NCBI GenBank assembly: GCA_947652605.1
Contig: OX393576.1
Span: 16,766,575 to 16,830,574 of the forward strand
Length of the DNA: 64,000 bases
DNA from: Elmis aenea
Taxonomy: Eukaryota > Arthropoda > Insecta > Coleoptera > Elmidae
Direction: 5' to 3'
Part shown: positions 45,183-56,643 of the stretch, in pieces
Layout of the letters: each line of letters starts with the position of its first letter
Position numbering within the stretch: position 1 is the first letter of the stretch
Notes under the pieces: generated by a model
What the model was told of the DNA's origin: nothing
Database searches by the model: none
Seen by the model: the letters and a program-made list of their open reading frames with translations, nothing else
Program-made: the position numbers and the translations under genes

Positions 45183-47313
45183 TATTTAATAACTAACCAC
45201 CATTATAAATGTTTTATTACGTTTAATGTTTTTTTTTGTAATTATACGAAAACTCATAGCAGTTCTGAATTAAAAAATCGAATTTTGGTGGTAACGTAAA
45301 TGCTTTCTTCTAAAATACGAACAACAGCAATAAAAAATCGCAAATAGGTCATTGTCTTTATTTCATTATGAACATAACAAACTTTCAGAGTTATTATGAA
45401 ATTAAAATTAACAAAAGTACTTATCGTTATGTTTTAAATTATACTAGAGTTTTTGTAATCTTGCAACAAATATGGGACAATTTCAAAAATCTGGAAAAAA
45501 CCGACAAGGAATTAAAAACATGTAATATTAGTAATGTTTTTTTATTTCTGAAATTAAACCTTAGCTTGAATATAAATTATTAATCATTACGTCATATTTT
45601 TGAAGATGATGAAGGAATGAATGCCTGGGACTCGAACCAAATTGAAACAGGAACAAAAAGAACCAATGCTTTTTTCGTGAACCATGAACCGGAACTAAAC
45701 AGGTCTGCTTTTATACTAACTGTTGCCCTTCAAAATTATCTTGTTGTGATTTAATTCTTAAATAAAGAAAAAAGTTTCGTTTTTAAAAATGCAGCATCGC
45801 TTTGCTCTTCATATTTCTACGTAATGATATTCTAATGTTTATGTATTTAAACAGTTGCATTCGTTTTGCATAAACTGTCGTGCAGCTCAACCTGCACGAA
45901 GCGAATTTTCATAGTACTATTGTTTCAGTTGTTTCACACTTTTGTCGTTATTTTATTGGCCGTACACAATCTAATATATTTTAAACACGAATTTTTATAC
46001 ACCTGCCGGTGAAGCCATTTCGTGTGTAACTAACTTATGTTTTCATGCCACAAATGAAATTCTGTAAATACCTACCAAAAGCGTAGTAAATATTTTAACA
46101 CGTGTAATTTCCTTTCTGACAGACTTCTAAAGTTAGCTAAAACTCTCGGCCGTTAATATTTTTGCGGATAGATTTATTTCTTTGGGGTATGTCAAGTCAT
46201 AAGTTTATCTTGCGTTTTTTATAAGTGAAGTTTGTAGGAAACATAAAACATGAACGCAAATCGATAAGGCTGCTTTGTCCATAAATATACGAGGTATATC
46301 GTCAAAAATTAGAAAACACGCACGATAAATTTGTACGTACTAGATTGAAACATTTTGAACACATGATAAACTTGGTTAAAATATTTCCTACGTGGTTTAG
46401 CGGACACATTGTCATTAATTACATCCCCGTGTGAAACCGAATCTTTCTCATTTCACTTTTAAATTATAGCTTCCTACATGGTTATTTTTTATTTAGCCGT
46501 ATCGTGGAGTGTTCGAAGATTCCAAGACTGTGCTATATATTATGTAGTCGTAATGTAAATAATACATTGCAGGGGAACTTGTGTTTAGCTACCAAGCAGT
46601 ATGTGTGTGTATACATGGCATGTTAAATATGAAAAGAAAAATATTGTACAACCACCATGGCGTTATAATTCATCTGTTAGCACGCAATTCGAAGACGCAG
46701 CACATTAAATTAATTCAGAACGATAAAGCTTACTTCGGTATATTTATTAGTTGCTGCATGTGACTGTTAAAAGTCGGTGTAATCGATCAAGAAAAGAACA
46801 AAAATATCGGTTCAGTTTTCAGAGTTCTTTTTTCTGGGTCGGAGCCAGTAAGACTGGTTTGTTTCTCTGGCGTTACTTGGAGGCCTGGCGGCTTGACCAA
46901 GTTCACCGGCCGCAGTAAATATTTCAGACATCTTGCAGTCCTCAATGAAACACCACATATGCATTACGGATTGTAACTTCCAAGACTTCTTTTTCGTTTT
47001 TGGCAGAAGATTTTTTGCTCGCGTCCGGTTGGATGGTTTAATAATCCGTTCGAGCCGCTAAATTGAATTAAACTTTATTATAATAACGTTAAATCAGGCT
47101 CTAAGCCTCCATGACCTAAATAACTGCGATTAAATCAGGTTTATGTATTGCGCATAATTAATTATAGTAATTACGATGCATCCAGCGACTTGAGTTTTCA
47201 GTGCGTTAGTAAAACTTACGAAATGCGTACGTAACATTCACATCCTTCGTGCATTTAACACCTTTTTATAGGAATTAACAGGTTTAAATATAAACTGAAA
47301 TTACTTATTTCTT
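45183..47313. other. Mostly non-coding stretch
   Basis: A hAT-like end (CTGGGACTCGAACC, then GAACC-rich sequence, 45627-45705) stands without a partner. The rest shows no repeats. A less AT-rich segment at 46840-47060 is discussed separately. Confidence 0.4.
46812..46964 (-). CDS. Weak coding-exon candidate with MSEIFTAAG start
   Basis: A 50-codon open frame on the minus strand contains an internal ATG (46929-46931) giving MSEIFTAAG, and a GTGAAC donor-like site exactly after the G of that string (boundary 46907/46906). EIFTAAG matches the N-terminal motif of BAP18-type chromatin proteins. The continuing part of that motif (AFTKLGEL) is not found downstream in the window. The read-through C-terminus (ELGQAARPPS...) is unrecognised, and a second frame is also open, so chance is a real possibility. 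Confidence 0.15.
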   Translation of the reverse strand: MHMWCFIEDCKMSEIFTAAGELGQAARPPSNARETNQSYWLRPRKKNSEN

Positions 47314-47915
47314 GTATTTTACATTATTTGACTTGTGCAGTAGGTATTTAAATAAAATAGAATTTATAAGCTAGAGTTTATTAACACTGAAATATTTAAA
47401 TTTAATTACATTATCAAATATCAAATAAAGATTAACAGTGAAAAAACAAAAGATAATTCTTTGCGCAAAGATATTTTTATGTTAAAAGACTATTCTATGC
47501 ACAATGGTTTAAGGCTCTAACGGACCCGTTGGGTACGAGTGCACAGCGCGAGTACTACGAATATTGATGTATTCGAATTTGAGCCAATCAATTGTTCAAC
47601 TCCAAAGAAAATGATCCGCTTACTTATAATCGATATATAATATCTCGGGAACGGAGCCACTATGAGACATGGAACTTGCAACAAACGAAAGGTAATTCTT
47701 TGCGCAAAGGTTATTTTACGCGCAAAGAAAATTCTATCCGCAAGGCGGGGTCTAGCGGTTGAAAAGTCTTGAAGGGGCTACGGAATCGCTAGTATTTTAC
47801 ATTATTTGATTTGTGCAGTATTTAAGTAAAATAAAATTTATTAGCTAGAGATTTAAACATTGCTTTATGTAAGCTTAATTACATTATCAAATAAAGGATG
47901 ACAGTGGAAAAACCA
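47314..47915 (+). repeat. Direct duplication, 478-base spacing
   Basis: A block of about 125 bases starting GTATTTTACATTATTTGA at 47314 recurs at 47792 with small indels (TTGTGCAGTA, AAATAAAAT, AGCTAGAG, TTAATTACATTATCAAATA). The intervening segment contains the 12-base palindrome CTTTGCGCAAAG twice (about 47461 and 47700) and a less AT-rich core at 47510-47570. It is either a local tandem duplication or an inserted element with long flanking repeats. No gene is seen. Confidence 0.7.
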
Positions 47916-50680
47916 TAGACAATCCATGAAAGTTTGCATCCTGTTTTGTATAAGATGGTTTCGTATAGGGGTGTAGATCTTGCGTAACCTGTTTTGATGA
48001 TTTGATTTTTACCTTAACACTTTTTGTATTATCTGTTACTCCTTCGATGGAAAAACAACATTTTTGATGTACCTTTTTGTTATTAATGTAATGCTGTTTT
48101 TATTAGTGGTGTAACTAATGTTGTCGTTATTTAAAGTTGTATATATTTGTTTAGTTGTATAGCGAATGCATACCACAGAAAAACGTAAAGAAATAATTTA
48201 GTTCTTTTTTAGAATTATTGTCAGATATTTTGTTGGTTCTAACGGCTAGTTTGTAGACACTAATTAGTTTAATGACAAGTCATCTAACATCTTTTTAAAA
48301 AGAATCGCTCCTTAAAGAAAATCTGATGTTAATAAACAAAAAATGTTGTATTGACGCAGAGATAAGAGTCTCAAAACTAGTATAGATTTTTCCAACACCA
48401 ATTCTATCAAGAAATAAGACCTAAGTAGTATTTAATTAAACACTTCTATTTTGTTTGTTTAACCTTTATAAAAAAATGAAGTAATGTTGAAGGTACAAAT
48501 GTAATATTTTTTATACACAAAATCTTTTCTCTTCTATGGTGAGACTATAGCAGCAAATATCAAAGAAAATCGTCCCGTTGAACGTTTCATCCAAACAGAT
48601 TTACACTCTGATTGCTCATTATTATACCTAGAATAAATTACCATTGTTGCTAACATGTATCTGATTGGTGTTGCTGTGGTCAATTTTTTTTTTTTTATAT
48701 TATACAACGTTCAAATAAAATCTCATTTGACGAAAAGTACTTATTACTTTCTGAAATAATCTAATCGCAGCTATGCTGTATCAAATTTGGCACACCCAAG
48801 ATGTATTTCGTATGCTTTATGATCAGTTATCAGCGGACTGTAATCAATAAAAATTGCTTGTTATTGCTGCAAGCTGTCCAAGAAGAGATCCTGCAACTTC
48901 TTTGCTTAGTGGCGTTTTTTATCAAACCTTTTCATTTTTACCCTTTATAAGCAATGATAAATTTAAATCATAATTTAAAACACAACCGAAAATCTTGTCG
49001 GAATAAGAAAAGATGTAATCAAACAAAGGCGTATTAATATAATGACCGTAATAATAATAAAATAAGTAAAATTAATTTAAAGTATTTTTATTAATCCCAA
49101 GTTTTAGGTAACCAATTTTTTATCTTGATTGATAAATTTAGTCTTGCTATAATCAAGTTTTAAAGTTATATACGTTTTTTTTAGATGTTGACAATACAGA
49201 ACTTGATTAAAATTAATATTTTATAATTAAATAAGGTCAATAAAAAATTTAGAATCTTAGTATGTGGACGTGGTCAGCAAAACATTTGAAATAACAGACA
49301 CAGTGTAGGTTCTGCTCGGTTCATTTTGTCAAATTTTAAACTTAAATAAGTCTAGTTTTTTGAACTGAACATTCTACAATTCAAAAAAAATTATTGATTG
49401 TTAAAATTCGGTAAAATGGAGAACAACAATAAAATTTTAATAACAGAACTTATTAGTGGCCGCTATAAGAGTGCTGTTGATAAAAATTCTCAATGATTTT
49501 GTTCTTGCGTTATGTAATTGTGAAAATTAATATTTTTTGAAAGTCTTATAATTATCAACATTTTCAAAAAATAAATAAATAACAAAAAGATCGAAATTAG
49601 GTTTAAAAATCTTTTAATTTTTATATTTTTTAAATTTTTTTATAGTAGAAAATTACGTGTTGACACTTGAATTTAAAACAATCGGCATATCTAAAAAAAA
49701 TTAGGGGATTGATGTTTAAACAACTTCTGTATTTAAATACTTTATTGTTTTTATTAATCAACCAGATATGAAGGAAATATGCACTAGGTGAACACACTGT
49801 TTATCATTATTATTTAATTACTGAACTGAAATAAAAGGTATTCCTGAAAAAATGTGAAAGTTTAAATGATTCGAAATAGTCGGTTAGCTTAGAAACCGTT
49901 TATGATTCGCCAAAGGGCGCAATTCGCGACGCCCCAATTACAAAGCATCCCAGGTATCTCCAAGACAAACATAACATTTATTCATTGTACGAAACGATCA
50001 AAAGTTTAATTAACTCGAGGGAACATGGCGAAGCAGACATGTATATAACTTTAGCGGTTACAGGAAAGAGATAAGGCTGTCGGTATGAAATGTGGTGTAA
50101 GTCGGCGGGGAGACGTTAGTTAAATTTATCGCTGCAATTTGATGGCGCTGCCCGGCGAGCCAAGGAGCCAACTGGGAGATGCGAACACTGTAGAATAAGC
50201 CATTTCAGAGATGTATGTGCCAAGAAATGGTAAACAGTGTAAAATTACGAAAATGGGTTAGGTATCTTCATTACCCTTTAGTAAAAGCAATTTCACAATT
50301 GCTAGCCCCGAAAATACACATATAACCTCCATTATGGTTTAGGTTTTAACGGACAAACGATAAAATACAGATATTTAATGTTATGGTTATTTAAAACAAT
50401 GTATTTTCAAATAAACGGATATATTTCTCTGTATTTTAATTTTATGTTCAGTCTGTCCAAATCAAGTCATCCATCATCTTAAAAAATATAAAAACCAGGG
50501 CAAGAAACCAGTTTTTAAACCGATTAACCATTCTTTTTTTGGCTAAATTGTGATTTTTTCAACCGAAATCAAACCGTTAATCTCAACTCGAAAATATTTA
50601 CCGGTTTTTGATTGGTATTAACTCCATATATTTTAACTTAACTTTTTATGTGAATACTTAAAACCTCATTAACTGTACAG
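47916..50680. other. Long non-coding stretch
   Basis: There is an isolated hAT-like start (CAGGGCAAGAAACCAG, about 50497) with AACCG strings behind it and no right end. A less AT-rich segment lies at 49900-50180. Otherwise nothing is recognised. Confidence 0.4.
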
Positions 50681-50960
50681 CAGTGCTTTCCAACCTGTGG
50701 GGCGCGAGTCTATCGCAAGGGGGGCGCGAGTCTATCGCAAGGGGGGAGCGCAGCTGTTACCAAAATATAATTTTTGAATACAAACAAACAAAAAGGACTT
50801 AATTTATACAGAATATGGTGTATTGTTTTGTAACCCATTAAATAATTATTATATCAGAACAGTATTTTTATGAAATTAAATTGTTACGAAAAGTGAGGGG
50901 GGCGCATAATTGTGTTTATGAAAAAGGGGGGCGGAGGTACAAAAAGGTTGGAAACCACTG
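50681..50960. mobile_element. hAT MITE, 280 bp, perfect 8-bp duplication
   Basis: The termini CAGTGCTTTCCAACCTGTGG and GGTTGGAAACCACTG are inverted. CTGTACAG flanks both sides exactly (50673-50680, 50961-50968). A 20-base unit (GGGGCGCGAGTCTATCGCAA) is tandemly duplicated near the left end. Non-coding. A truncated relative is at 37596-37808. Confidence 0.93.
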
Positions 50961-50962
50961 CT

Positions 50963-51110
50963 GTACAGGGTGGGTCAAATTCGAATGTTTTACGGGGTAC
51001 GTCGGTTGCCGTAACAGTTAAAGAAAATCTGATATCCGTATCTTGAACAACTTTTCTGAAAAAAGAACGCGTGTGCATCAGATTTTTTATATCCTTTTCC
51101 ATTTGGGCAC
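50963..51110 (+). mobile_element. Left end of a CAGGGTGGG element, abutted by the hAT MITE
   Basis: TA-CAGGGTGGGTCAAATTC begins at 50964, overlapping the right copy of the hAT target duplication (CTGTACAG). No right terminus is found downstream, so the element is truncated. Confidence 0.45.
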
Positions 51111-51964
51111 TATAGACGAAAAATGAAATTTCATCAATATTGAAAGTTAACTATAGCTATTAAAATAGAACTAAATGTTATAAAGATTTTTATGCTTAAT
51201 TTAAAACCAAAATTAATTTTTTTTTTAGCGACCTTGACTTTTGAGATATGATGTAAACTTATATTTTTTAATGGAAACTCTAGTTTGCCATGACTTTATA
51301 TGGAAGAGCATTTTGTTGGCTTTTTAAAAATACATGGTTTTATTTATTTGGTGCAAAAAATATCTATTAAATACATAAAAGAATAAAACTGCTTTTAAAG
51401 CTATTTCATAACTCTAAAGTTAAGTCAAATTTCTCTATTTAGACGTTCTGTATTACAATATAGCTATTCTTTGTTTTTTACCATTTAGTATTGTGGAAAA
51501 ACTCCTTTTTAACAGTTTTTTAAAAACTTTTTGTCAAAATCGGTTTATGAGTAGTAACCAATTTTTGAACAAAAGCCGTTTAAAAATTTATGTTTTCGAT
51601 AGCAAAGAATTTTTAACCGCATTTTTTTATTATCAGGCCGTGTATGTTAGAACTTAGAACATTACATACCGTATTAATACGGTTATTCGTCAAGGAGATA
51701 TTAGATAAAACTGAGTTGGTTTTCACATTGGTGCAAGTTATTTGAAATTCGATAACGAATATCAGGTCAAAATTATGCTCACTTTTGCCTATTTGACCGT
51801 TTTAAGATCAAATTGTTTTGCCTAGACCGGATGTTCGTAACAATATTTTTTCTTGTGAATAAAAAAAATATTTTTTTTAAATTTCGCTGAAATTAATATA
51901 AAAACTTAAAACGCAATAGCTCATTATTGTTGCATATTAATTTAGCATCGTGAAAATTGCGTTA
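51111..51964. other. AT-rich non-coding stretch
   Basis: No mirrored partner of the 50963 end and no protein-like frame are seen. Confidence 0.4.
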
Positions 51965-52613
51965 AAAATAAATTGTTGTTCTTCTTTCTCTGACGTACGC
52001 CGTATGCCTAAAGCCTGTTTTTTATCTGGGCTTTAAGTGATGTCTCATCGCTTTTTTGGTTTTCTTGATGGAAACTTGTCTCTTTACTAGCCTTATTGTA
52101 ATACATGCGATCGATATGATTATTCTAGATGGTGCGCTTTTCTTAAACCCATATCAATCAAGCAACCCGATAAATTGTTAGTCGTTTTTGGTAGTGTCCT
52201 CACTTCGTCTAGTAATATTCTTCTACTTGTAATAATGGTTCCTAGGTATGTAATATGCATTGGTTGTTTAATGATTTTTCCTACGACCAGCTCTGTCATA
52301 TACCATATACCTACCACTGGCAGCTCGCACCTGACATGGTCTTTAATTTTACTATTGATTTTTTTACTGGTGGCTGTTTTCATGTTTAATGTGTGTGCTG
52401 TATTTTTAAATTGAAAGTAACCCTTGTTAAGTCGTCTTCGGTCTGTGCAAATAATATCGTCTGCGTAACATAAGATTTTGATCTCTGCATCTCCCTTTCT
52501 ATACCCGTTTTTGTACACAAGCTCTCGGTAATTGTGACAGGAACAAAGTCCCGAGACAACTCTTGAAGAGTTTTTATTTCAACAGCTTTTAAATTGTTAT
52601 GCATCCGTGCCAA
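51965..52613 (-). pseudogene. LINE reverse-transcriptase fragment (YADD palm region), frameshifted
   Basis: On the minus strand, a 132-codon frame (52120-52518) starts in AEIKILCYADD, the catalytic Y-A-D-D box of non-LTR reverse transcriptases. The adjacent frame supplies ILFAQTEDDLTRVTFNLK. The first frame then resumes with NTAHTLNMKTATSKK, so two compensating frameshifts are present. Downstream strings (HITYLGTIITS, then EVRTLPKTTNNLSGCL) match the usual YLG and SG(Y/C)L region of insect LINE ORF2 proteins. Beyond 52120 only a decayed tail remains. It is inactive; the clade is uncertain. Confidence 0.82.
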
Positions 52614-53644
52614 TAATTGTTAAGTGAAAATGGTTTTGTAATAGACAGTGTTACCATTATGTTTGCTAAACGCGTTTAGAGATAATAGTGGACTTACCTA
52701 ACAACGTAATGAGTGTAGATTGACCACATTAAATATATTTTATGAATAAATTATTAAAACTGTCTGCGAAATTTTGCATAAATATCCAATCTAGTTGGTA
52801 GCAAAAAACTGGATTACATTGCTAAAAAATAAATTAATTATGGAATTAATTTAAATATGTTAAGTCTTGAACAGCAAAGCTAAGAAGATGAGTTAATGAC
52901 TAAAAACCATTGAAAGTAGAATCAGCCAAACAAAAGTAAGATTGCTTTGGTTTCGAAATAGCTGAGTATCAATTAATAGAGTGTGTTTACCTTTTCTTTT
53001 ATATTTTTTGTCTGCTTTTGATATAAGATGGAAAAAACTATATCTATCAAATACCTACATCTAGGATAATAATAATAGGTATAATAATTTATTTAACGAT
53101 TTTGCAAATTTTTTTTTACAATTTATAATATTTATATAAATATATAAACATTTAAAACTTTCTCTTAATATAACTACTGAGCTTACGTATAAACTTCACA
53201 ATATTTGTTTCATTTTTAAGTTCGCTTGTTAGATCGTCATTAAATTTCAGTCCTTTATAAAATAGAGAATTTTGAGTGTAATTACGTGTCCTGAATGGCA
53301 ATTTAAAGTCTTTACAGTTACAGTAAATTAATAACGCCTGTTGCTAATTTTGGTAAACACCACACGATTTGAATTTTGCATTCAGTTTCTAGTGCTATTT
53401 TAGAGAAGTTGGTGCCAATTGTTTTACAACCAATTTATTTAACAATTTGTTTGTATGTGGAACATAAGTAAATTTGCCGCTAGTAATTTCTTTAACTTCA
53501 TTAACAATAATTTTTGTTTAAAATAATTAGAAAAAAAATTGAGATATATCTACCTAATAACATCATTAAGTATTTTTCTGTTATGTAAATTTTTTCACAA
53601 TTTTTTCATGTAACGTTTAAGATTCTGGTACTTGGTTATGAGTG
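52614..53644. other. AT-rich non-coding stretch
   Basis: Nothing recognised. Confidence 0.4.
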
Positions 53645-54069
53645 TGGGCCAAATCCTGAAAGTTAACTTCCCGACAGTTTAACTTCCAGACAGTCCAACT
53701 TCCCGACAGATCACCTTTCCAAAAAAAATAAAAAATGTACTATTCGGACCCAAAAAAAAATTGAACTGTAGTTTATTCCTTTTCTTCATTACAAAAACGG
53801 ATGAGAGCTGTATACTTTATAGTTAAATAAAAATGTAATACAGTGTTTTCTTTTCTTTAATTACGAGAGTATAGGAGAGTTACATAATCTATCTTGATCT
53901 GACCTGACCTAACCTAACGTTACTTACCGTCTTGATAATCTTCCTGAACAACAACAAATCAGATAGTTCAAAAGATAAATGTATAACAATAATTTTTTTA
54001 GGGTAATTGGTCTGTCGGTTTGGAAGGTTAGTGTTTAATGAAGTTGGTTTTCGGGATTTTGTCCAGCAT
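53645..54069. mobile_element. Inverted-repeat element with AACTTCCCGACAG repeats
   Basis: The left end TGGGCCAAATCCTGAAAGTT and the inverted right end (GGGATTTTGTCCAGCA) correspond. The left side carries three copies of AACTTCC(C/A)GACAG at about 17-base spacing (53664-53710), and CTGTCGGTTTGGAAGGTT faces them on the right. No coding. The family is unknown. Confidence 0.55.
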
Positions 54070-54740
54070 CCCTTGGTTACATGTACTTAGTAGTAGATAA
54101 ATAAAAAGCGATACATAATTTTAAAAAAATATATTTAAAAATTTGTTGCATTTTTTGACATTAAAATGTTTTATTTACAGAAGTAAAGCAAACACGCTGC
54201 CTGCTTCATAAAAACTGCAGCTATCTAACTTAAAAAAAAAAGTAATGGAGTGTGATTAAGATTAATTAATTACTTTATTAAGCCTTTACATATTATCGCA
54301 ATAAATAATCTTTCTCGTTTCGATTAATTATGTAAATTAATTAGGTAATAAACTACGTAGAAGAAACATGTAGTAATAAACAACATACCGTATTTAATTT
54401 TTTAATATGTTTGTATAATATTTGATATTAAATATGTGTACGTCTATGTACCTAATGATTTAAAAATGCGGTAAAATAGGCTTTTCAAATATGACGTGCT
54501 ATTTTATTTTTATACTCTTTTTAAATCTTAAATCTTTATAATATTTATTAATGAATCTGGCTCCGCACAGGCTTAGATTTTTAAATCCTAATATATAAAA
54601 TGGTCAGTAATTTGTTTCTGTTCAGCAAGTTAGAACTAGTTTTCTAAATAAAATTCCCAGTTCAAGAATTATCTCTTGGTAAAATTACTATTTGCTTAGT
54701 ATAATTATTATTTTGCTAAATATTTATAATTAGGTTTAAC
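54070..54740. other. AT-rich non-coding stretch
   Basis: Nothing recognised; it ends in the target duplication GGTTTAAC of the next element. Confidence 0.4.
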
Positions 54741-55006
54741 CAACGACCCGAACCGCAAAGAATAACGGTACAGATCCGGTTACCGGTTCGATAAATTTAA
54801 ACGTTTCGGTTTACGTTCCGAACCACCGATTTTTATTTTATAATGATTTGGTAACCGATTCGACGGCAACGGTTCAGTTCCTGTTCCGGTTCAATGCAAA
54901 ATATGATGACAATGCATACCTATTTATAAATTGAACTGTATGCAATTTTTCCATTTCTGGTAAAATGTAATCAAAATTACGAAAATAAAAAATTTATAGT
55001 CATTAT

Positions 55007-56412
55007 CCCATTTTTTCCCAGTGTTCCATATTGGAACATTTGAATTAGTGAACTTTATTGCCTGTATTTACAAAAATAATGCTCTGTTTATGGCATGATT
55101 CATCAGAGAAGACGTCTGGGGAAATATGTTACAATATAATTTTGTCAGTGCAAACTTGTTTGTGTAAAAAAAGCACGCCAAGTTTTAGTTCACTTGGCTG
55201 CAAAACATGTCAAATGAAAGGTAAGACTTTTATTACGCTAATATAACTTATTTGAACGTGTTTCTATTGCAAAGTAATCTTTTATTATAATATAACATTT
55301 GTACATACTAATTTGCTTAAAATTGTTTTTGCTTTTTTTTTTAAATTTATAAATAAAAAAATGTTCCATAAATGGAACACCGGGAAAATAATTGCACTAA
55401 AATGGGAATTTTTTATAGACCTGTTACTACAACAGAACTTTGAGAAAGTATAGAAGATGAACATTTTTGGAAGGAAGTAGAGAATGTAGGTGTATTTATC
55501 ACACCTCCTAAAGATGGCAGAGACAGCGAAGAAGATAGTGATGATAAAAATGAAGAAGGAACATAAATCATCTCAGTGGACGTCAACTAGAAGCTGAACC
55601 AGTAGCTATCATTCAGACTGTTCATTTAGGAGAAATAAGAGACAATGAAGATGATAATATTCCACTCTCAGAGTTACAAAAAAAATTAAAATATAATTTG
55701 GTCAAGATCATATGATCTACAGCAAAAATTTTTACCTTTTGTTTCTCCGAAGCAACCACAAAATATACCATCTGATTCAGTAGACTGTTTCGAACTATTT
55801 TTTGATAATGAATCCAACTGTTGCAAAAGCAATGAGTCGAAATCGCTTTGAAGATATAAAAAAATATTTTCACGGTTCCGACAACGATAATCTTACGACA
55901 TATGACAAATTTAGCAAAGTACGGCCTTTAACTAATTTATTAAATGATCGATTCATCAAATATGCCCACTTTCCGAACACCTGAGCATAGATGAAGGCAT
56001 AGTGCCATATTAAATAGATTTGCTACGACTGGAGGAGGAAGACCAAAATCGTCAAAGGAAATATCCAGCAGAGTACCTGACGCTGTTGGATATGATTGTG
56101 CAAATCATTGGATGATTCTGGCAAAAAATTCTAGAAGATCATGTGAAAAATGTGAAGTAAATTTAGTTAAATTATAATTATTTTGTAAAATTTACATTCT
56201 TTTGATTTTCTTTCAGAATAAAAAAAATGGTTATTTAAATTTTACGCCTCGAATTTTCCCAGTGTTCCATATTTGGAACACATGAAATAAACAATTTCAA
56301 AAATAGCAACATTCAAAAAATTAATAAAACCTGTTTTTTTAAGTTATTCTCAATTAAATTTGACCAAGTGTTAATAAATTTTTAATAAAAAAATAATTCG
56401 GAAAAAAATGGG
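55007..56412 (+). mobile_element. piggyBac element relic
   Basis: The left end CCCATTTTTTCCC and the right end AAAAAAATGGG are inverted. The right flank is TTAA (56413-56416) and the left is TTAT (55003-55006), consistent with a mutated TTAA target. The dyad GTGTTCCATATTGGAACA occurs near the left end (55021), with TGTTCCATAAATGGAACA at about 55362 and GTGTTCCATATTTGGAACAC at about 56262. The decayed transposase gene lies between (55402-56157). Confidence 0.75.
55402..56157 (+). pseudogene. piggyBac transposase pseudogene
   Basis: ATG at 55402 begins an acidic N-terminus (EDEHFWKEVENVGVFITPPK, then EEDSDD). LSGRQLEAEP follows in another frame, then FELFFDNE, then a 60-codon frame (55802-55984) with AMSRNRFEDIKKYFHGSDN and KVRPLTNLLNDRF, and LSIDEGIVPY just after. 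These are ordered pieces of a DDE_Tnp_1_7 protein. LSIDE holds the first catalytic aspartate. The middle, with the other two, is deleted, and the C-terminal basic/Cys part follows (GYDCANHWMI, RRSCEKCE). Internal stops (55439, 55564) and frame changes make it dead. A donor/acceptor-like pair at 56155-56216 suggests a former intron. Confidence 0.85.
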
Positions 56413-56643
56413 TTAAAAAAAAAATTGGACCGAACCGTTGTGTGACCTGGTTGAAGCGGTTTGAACCGGTTCTCACCAGTCGGATCGGTTCGATTTTGCG
56501 GGTTTGTGAAATATTAAATAAAAGTTTCAGTTCCGGTTCACGGTGTATAATAAAAGCACCGGTTTGTGCCGATTTTTGTTCCAGTTCCGGTTCGTGCCGG
56601 TTTTTGTTCCAGTTCCGGTTCGGTTCGGGTCCTTAGGTTTAAC

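Larger units (their letters stand above)
54741..56635. mobile_element. hAT-like element with CCGGTTC-rich ends hosting a piggyBac relic
   Basis: The inner terminal string GACCCGAACCG is inverted at both ends. GGTTTAAC flanks both sides (54733-54740, 56636-56643), extendable to 9-11 identical bases. Both ends are filled with CCGGTTC/GAACCGG units: about 54745-54890 on the left and 56430-56630 on the right, including two tandem copies of a TGCCG(A/G)TTTTTGTTCCAGTTCCGGTTC unit. No transposase of its own is seen. The interior is a piggyBac element. Confidence 0.75.

Noticed and set aside
45620..45720. Minus-strand tRNA-like GGTTCGAGTCCC
   Set aside because: It is part of a GAACC-rich transposon end and has no tRNA fold.
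50497..51570. hAT-like element from CAGGGCAAGAAACC with AACCG strings
   Set aside because: No right terminus is identifiable.
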